This document shows positions 60,393 through 64,000 of a stretch of 64,000 nt of DNA, one piece after another. The DNA is from Rhodococcus opacus B4 (lineage in GTDB: Bacteria; Actinomycetota; Actinomycetes; Mycobacteriales; Mycobacteriaceae), in NCBI RefSeq assembly GCF_000010805.1, contig NC_012522.1:3038001-3102000 (forward strand). The letters are read 5' to 3'. The position numbers and the translations under genes are program-made. The stretch's first letter is position 1, and every line of letters begins with the position of its first letter. Under the pieces are notes generated by a model. That model was given only the letters and a program-made list of their open reading frames with translations. It did no database searches and was not told where the DNA came from.

Positions 60393-62720
60393 TCAGTCGG
60401 TGAGGTCGAGTGCGGCGCGGACGATGCTGTCGGTGTCGATGCCGTGGTAGCGGTAGACGTCGTCGAGGGACCCGACCTGCCCGAACTTGCTGACGCCGAG
60501 CGCGGCGCCGGGGACGTGGTTGATGCCGGTGAGGAACGCCAGGGTGTGTGGGTGCCCGTCGAGGACGGTGACCATCGGCGCCGCCCGGTCGGCGGGGAAC
60601 ACCTGATCGAGAATCCAGGACGGGCCGTCGGTCAGGCCGCGGCGGGCCTGGGCCGCCTCGAACAAGAGTCCGGGGCTGGTCACGCACACGACGTCCGCGG
60701 TGATGCCCTGCTCGGCCAACCGGTCCGCGGCGGTGAGGGTTTCCGGGATCATCGCGCCCATCCCCACCAACGTCACCGCCGGGTTGTCCGCGTGCCGCAA
60801 CGTGTACGCCCCGGCGACGACCTGCCGGCGGCGACGCTCCCGCGCCGCCGGATCCGACGGCACCGCGGCCAAAGTTTGGTCGACCGGGCGGGTCGAGAGC
60901 CGCAGATACGACGACGACCCGTCCGGCCGGCCCAATCGGGAGATGCTGTCGAGCAGCGTCCACTCGGTGTCGATCGCGAACGCCGGCTCGAAGCTCACAC
61001 ACCCGGGTTGTTCGAGGCCGATCGACGGGGTCTTGATCGACTGATGCGCCCCACCCTCCGCGGCCAGCGTCACCCCGGAGGGGGTGCCCACCAGGATCGA
61101 CTGCCCGCCCGCATAGATGCCGTACGACCACGGTTCCAGGGCGCGTTCGACGAACGGGTCGTACATCACCCCGATCGGGAACAAGGGTTGTCCCCACCGA
61201 CTCCAGGTGGCACCGAGCTCCCCCATCAACCCGACCAGGTTGGTTTCGGCGATGCCCAGTTCCATGTGCTGCCCGGTGGGCTTTTCCCGCCAGTGCATGA
61301 TCGTTTCGGCGTCGTCGTCGAACCAGTTGCGGCGCTCGTTCGGTGACCACACCCCGACCTTGTTCAGCCACCCGGCCAGGTTCGTCGTCGACGACACATC
61401 CGGGGAGACGGTGACCACCCGTTTGGCGGCGTCGGGGGCCTGGCGGGACAGGTCCAGCAACGCCCGCCCCAGCGCGGCCTGGGTGGTCGACGTCCCGGAC
61501 GGGGTGCGGCCGATATCGGCCGGGACGGCGGGCGGGGTGGCCAGCTCGACCGGGTCCCGGCGGAGCCAGTCGGCGGAGGCGGCGCAGACCCGGCCCTCGG
61601 TACTGTCCGGGGCGAATCGGGCCCACGGGTGCGCCGGGTCCATCCCGAGTTCGGCGGCGAGCTGTTCGTACTGTTCGACAGTGAGCAGCGACGAGTGGTT
61701 CTGCGGATGCCCCTGGGTGGGCAGGCCGCGGCCCTTGATGGTGTAGGCGATGATCACCGTCGGACGGGTGTCGTCGATCTGCGCGTACGCCTGCCGGAGG
61801 GCGTCGAGGTCGTGGCCGCCGAGGTTGCGAATGGCGCGCAGCAGGGTGTCGTCGTCCAACTCGGCGATCAGCGACGCGATGCCCGGGGCGTCGGGGCCGT
61901 CCCCGGGCAACCGGTCCCGGACCTGCGCGGCGTCGCAGCGCAGCAGCCGCTGGTATTCGGGGTTGGGCATGTCCAGAATCCGGGTCCGCAGCGCCGGACC
62001 GCCCGAACGGGTGAACAGCGACTCGAGCAGCGTCCCGAACTTGACGGTGAGCACCTGCCAGCCGGCGGCGCCGAACATCGCCTCGAGCCGGCCGGCGGCG
62101 ATGTTGGGGACCACCCGGTCCAGGGACTGCCGGTTCAGGTCGACGATCCACACGATCTCCCCGAGTTCGGCGACCGAGTGGTCGAGGATCGCCTCCCACA
62201 CCGCGCCCTCGTCCAGTTCGGCGTCGCCGACGAGGGAGTACTGCCGTCCCGTGCCCGCCGAACCGATCTGGGTGTTCACGTAGCGGCGGGCGATGGCACC
62301 CCAGATCGGGGCCGTCGCGCCGATCCCGACCGAGCCGGTCGAGTAGTCCACCGGGTCCGGGTCCTTGATCCGGGACGGGTAGGACTGCAGGCCGCCGAAT
62401 TCGCGCAGCGTGGTCAGGTACTTCTCGTCCAGCTCGCCGAGCAGGTAGTTGATGCCGTGCAGGATCGGGGAGGCGTGCGGTTTCACCGACACCCGGTCGC
62501 CGGGGCGGAGCTGCTCGAACCACAGCGAGGTCATGATGGTCGCGATCGACGCGCACGACGCCTGATGGCCACCGACCTTGAGCCCGGTGGGGTTGGGCCG
62601 AACCCGGTTGGCGTGGTGGATCATCGACGTCGACAACCACAACACACGCTTCTCGATCTCCACGAGTGCTTCCGGAGTGATCGAGCGCGGGGCGAGCTGC
62701 GTCGTGCGGGCGTCGTTCAT
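60393..62720 (-). CDS. AceE-like 2-oxoacid dehydrogenase E1 (transketolase-type)
   Basis: Product of 775 aa from ATG 62720 (AAGGAC upstream). VGGHQASCASIATIMTSLWF and DYSTGSVGIGATAPIWGAIA match homodimeric AceE. The thiamine-diphosphate motif is GDAELDEGAVWEAIL through LNRQSLDRVV. The middle MELGIAETNLVGLMGELGAT is the Pyr-domain Glu region, and the C-terminal domain is intact. It is about 100 residues shorter than AceE, mostly at the N-terminus, which in AceE binds the E2. It may therefore act without an E2, as a 2-oxoacid decarboxylase or transketolase-like enzyme, but this is inference. The next gene is the FAD oxidase. Confidence 0.78.
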   Translation of the reverse strand: MNDARTTQLAPRSITPEALVEIEKRVLWLSTSMIHHANRVRPNPTGLKVGGHQASCASIATIMTSLWFEQLRPGDRVSVKPHASPILHGINYLLGELDEKYLTTLREFGGLQSYPSRIKDPDPVDYSTGSVGIGATAPIWGAIARRYVNTQIGSAGTGRQYSLVGDAELDEGAVWEAILDHSVAELGEIVWIVDLNRQSLDRVVPNIAAGRLEAMFGAAGWQVLTVKFGTLLESLFTRSGGPALRTRILDMPNPEYQRLLRCDAAQVRDRLPGDGPDAPGIASLIAELDDDTLLRAIRNLGGHDLDALRQAYAQIDDTRPTVIIAYTIKGRGLPTQGHPQNHSSLLTVEQYEQLAAELGMDPAHPWARFAPDSTEGRVCAASADWLRRDPVELATPPAVPADIGRTPSGTSTTQAALGRALLDLSRQAPDAAKRVVTVSPDVSSTTNLAGWLNKVGVWSPNERRNWFDDDAETIMHWREKPTGQHMELGIAETNLVGLMGELGATWSRWGQPLFPIGVMYDPFVERALEPWSYGIYAGGQSILVGTPSGVTLAAEGGAHQSIKTPSIGLEQPGCVSFEPAFAIDTEWTLLDSISRLGRPDGSSSYLRLSTRPVDQTLAAVPSDPAARERRRRQVVAGAYTLRHADNPAVTLVGMGAMIPETLTAADRLAEQGITADVVCVTSPGLLFEAAQARRGLTDGPSWILDQVFPADRAAPMVTVLDGHPHTLAFLTGINHVPGAALGVSKFGQVGSLDDVYRYHGIDTDSIVRAALDLTD

Positions 62721-63055
62721 TGTGTCGTCCTTGCCTGTGAGTTCCTGGCACCGAATCCGATCTTCCTCGGCCCAGTTCGTGAGCGAGGCGGATCGGCGGT
62801 GACGGGCAGCCGGACCTGTGGGAACCGACCTCATCGCATCTTCGAGTTCTCGTGTGCAGATCTCTCGCAACAGTCGAACATCGGAACGCACTATGAGCAA
62901 TACCAGTGACCGGACTCGAGCATCCTGCGCATCCACGGAGCCGTCGCCGCGGTCGACGGTTGGCAAACTGCCCAGCACGACCGCCGCCGGTACCGGCCGG
63001 CGCTACCCTGACCGGGAGGGCTCTGCACCGCGCACACCGACCCAGGGGGATCGTT
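62721..63055. other. 335-bp divergent promoter region
   Basis: Between the E1-like gene and the M48 peptidase gene, which point apart. It carries both promoters; no gene or long repeat is recognised. Confidence 0.45.
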
Positions 63056-64000
63056 TTGACCACCACACCAGACCGCGTTCGCACGGCGTTCCCGGAGATC
63101 AGCTCGCGGGCGTGGGAGCACCCCGCGGACCGGGCGGCGCTCGTCACCCTGCGCACACTGAAGGGATTCGACACCGTCTTCCGGACCATCTCGGGTCTGC
63201 TGCAGGAGCGCCAGCACCGGCTGATGTACCTGGCCACGTCGGTACGCGTCGACGAACGGCAGTTCAGCGATCTCCACGACCTCCGCAGCGACTGCGTGCG
63301 GATCCTGGGCGCCGACGAGACACCCGAGCTGTTCGTGCTGCAGACCCCGGTGGTGAATGCCTTCACCATCGGCATGGACCGACCGTTCATCGTCGTCACC
63401 ACCGGATTGCTCGACGTGATGAACTACGAAGAGCAGCGATTCGTCATCGGTCACGAACTCGGTCACGCGCTGTCCGGGCACGCGGTGTATCGCACGATCC
63501 TCATGCACCTGATGCGGCTGGCCGGGACCATCGGCTGGATGCCCATCGGCGGGTGGGCGTTGCGAGCGATCATCGCCGCACTCATGGAATGGCAGCGCAA
63601 GTCCGAACTGTCCGGCGACCGCGCCGGATTGCTGTGCGGGCAGGACGTCCACACCGCCCTGCGCGTGCAGCTGAAGCTGGCCGGCGGTTCCCGGGTCAGC
63701 GAGATCGACACCGACGCCTTCCTGGCGCAGGCCGCCGAGTACGACGCCAGCGGCGACCTCCGCGACGGCGTCCTCAAGCTCCTCAACATCGAACTGCTCG
63801 CCCACCCGTTCTCGGTGCTGCGGGCCGCCGAGTTGAAGAAGTGGGTGGACAGCGGTGCCTACGCGGCAATCCTGCGCGGGGAATACCCGCGCCGCCACGA
63901 GGACGACGACGCCAAGATCAGCGAAGAATTCCGCAAGGCCGCGAAGACGTACAAGCAGAATTTCGACGCCTCCAACGACCCACTGATCCGCATGCTTCGT
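63056..64000 (+). CDS. M48-family zinc metallopeptidase, partial (runs off the window)
   Basis: Begins at TTG 63056 with AGGGGGA just upstream and stays open to the end of the window (315 codons). VIGHELGHALSGHAV contains the HExxH zinc motif; the third ligand is likely the Glu of WQRKSELSGDRAGLL. The start region has no signal peptide, but there is a hydrophobic stretch after the motif (LMRLAGTIGWMPIGGWALRA), as in many Rhodococcus M48 proteins. Its substrate is unknown and the C-terminus is not in the window. Confidence 0.82.
   Translation, partial: MTTTPDRVRTAFPEISSRAWEHPADRAALVTLRTLKGFDTVFRTISGLLQERQHRLMYLATSVRVDERQFSDLHDLRSDCVRILGADETPELFVLQTPVVNAFTIGMDRPFIVVTTGLLDVMNYEEQRFVIGHELGHALSGHAVYRTILMHLMRLAGTIGWMPIGGWALRAIIAALMEWQRKSELSGDRAGLLCGQDVHTALRVQLKLAGGSRVSEIDTDAFLAQAAEYDASGDLRDGVLKLLNIELLAHPFSVLRAAELKKWVDSGAYAAILRGEYPRRHEDDDAKISEEFRKAAKTYKQNFDASNDPLIRMLR

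Noticed and set aside
60376..63402. Very long minus-strand frame continuing from the FAD oxidase through the E1 gene and beyond
   Set aside because: The extra part lies in another frame of the E1-like gene and antisense to the M48 peptidase. It is Arg/Pro-rich and has no domain; only 59203-60375 is the real gene.
1..64000. CRISPR arrays, tRNA or rRNA genes, complete insertion sequences
   Set aside because: None could be recognised by eye; no transposase motif or array pattern was seen on either strand.

Overview
The window is GC-rich, densely coded actinobacterial DNA. Two adjacent MspA-type porin genes (50515-51899), which need a mycolic-acid outer membrane, together with many acyl-CoA, flavin and sugar-acid catabolic genes, point to Rhodococcus or a close Nocardiaceae relative. 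This assignment is inferred from gene content; no rRNA or tRNA gene lies in the window. The region reads as an accessory catabolic stretch: about 50 apparently intact genes in short operons, each next to its own regulator, plus at least three decayed genes.

Left part (1-9600). A three-gene acyl-CoA operon (MaoC hydratase, acyl-CoA synthetase, acyl-CoA dehydrogenase) and a class III CoA-transferase are interleaved with three closely related FadR-type GntR regulators. The third regulator has a frameshift. A poorly coded stretch follows, with a possible truncated hypothetical gene, a small ABM-domain protein and a small membrane protein.

Sugar-acid and oxoproline part (9600-24600). A badly decayed glutamate dehydrogenase is followed by genes for an RraA-type aldolase, an aminotransferase, an idonate-type alcohol dehydrogenase and an SDR. 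Next comes pxpA-pxpB-pxpC with an MHS-family transporter, divergent from a Nac-like LysR gene. Then come a 2-hydroxyacid dehydrogenase, a gluconate-5-dehydrogenase-like SDR, gluconokinase, and a fused alpha/beta 2-oxoacid dehydrogenase E1.

Central island (24600-48600). The plus-strand genes are an amino-acid dehydrogenase, a DUF1338/HglS-type 2-oxoadipate dioxygenase and an N-methyl-amino-acid oxidase. The minus-strand genes include an antiquitin-type aldehyde dehydrogenase and an FAD oxidase resembling pipecolate oxidase. Together they outline a route from pipecolate or lysine through 2-aminoadipate and 2-oxoadipate to 2-hydroxyglutarate. Upstream on the minus strand lie a complete dipeptide-type ABC importer with a CocE-type hydrolase, and a Rieske oxygenase operon. 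The oxygenase has a Glu at the bridging position, as in carnitine/betaine oxygenases, and is encoded with a CaiB-type CoA-transferase, two acyl-CoA dehydrogenases, an SDR, an aldehyde dehydrogenase and a separate reductase. An IclR gene heads the island, and a shared motif in three promoter regions suggests a single regulon.

Right part (48600-64000). An amine oxidase gene and a very strong hairpin precede the tandem porins. A CitE-like / GlcG-like / KdgD operon diverges from an aldehyde dehydrogenase gene and fits lower glucarate/galactarate degradation. Remnants of phosphoglucose isomerase and of a LuxR-type regulator meet head to head. The window ends with a LysR/EamA exporter pair, a second copy of the pipecolate-oxidase-like FAD enzyme downstream of an AceE-like E1, and the start of an M48 peptidase gene that runs off the end.
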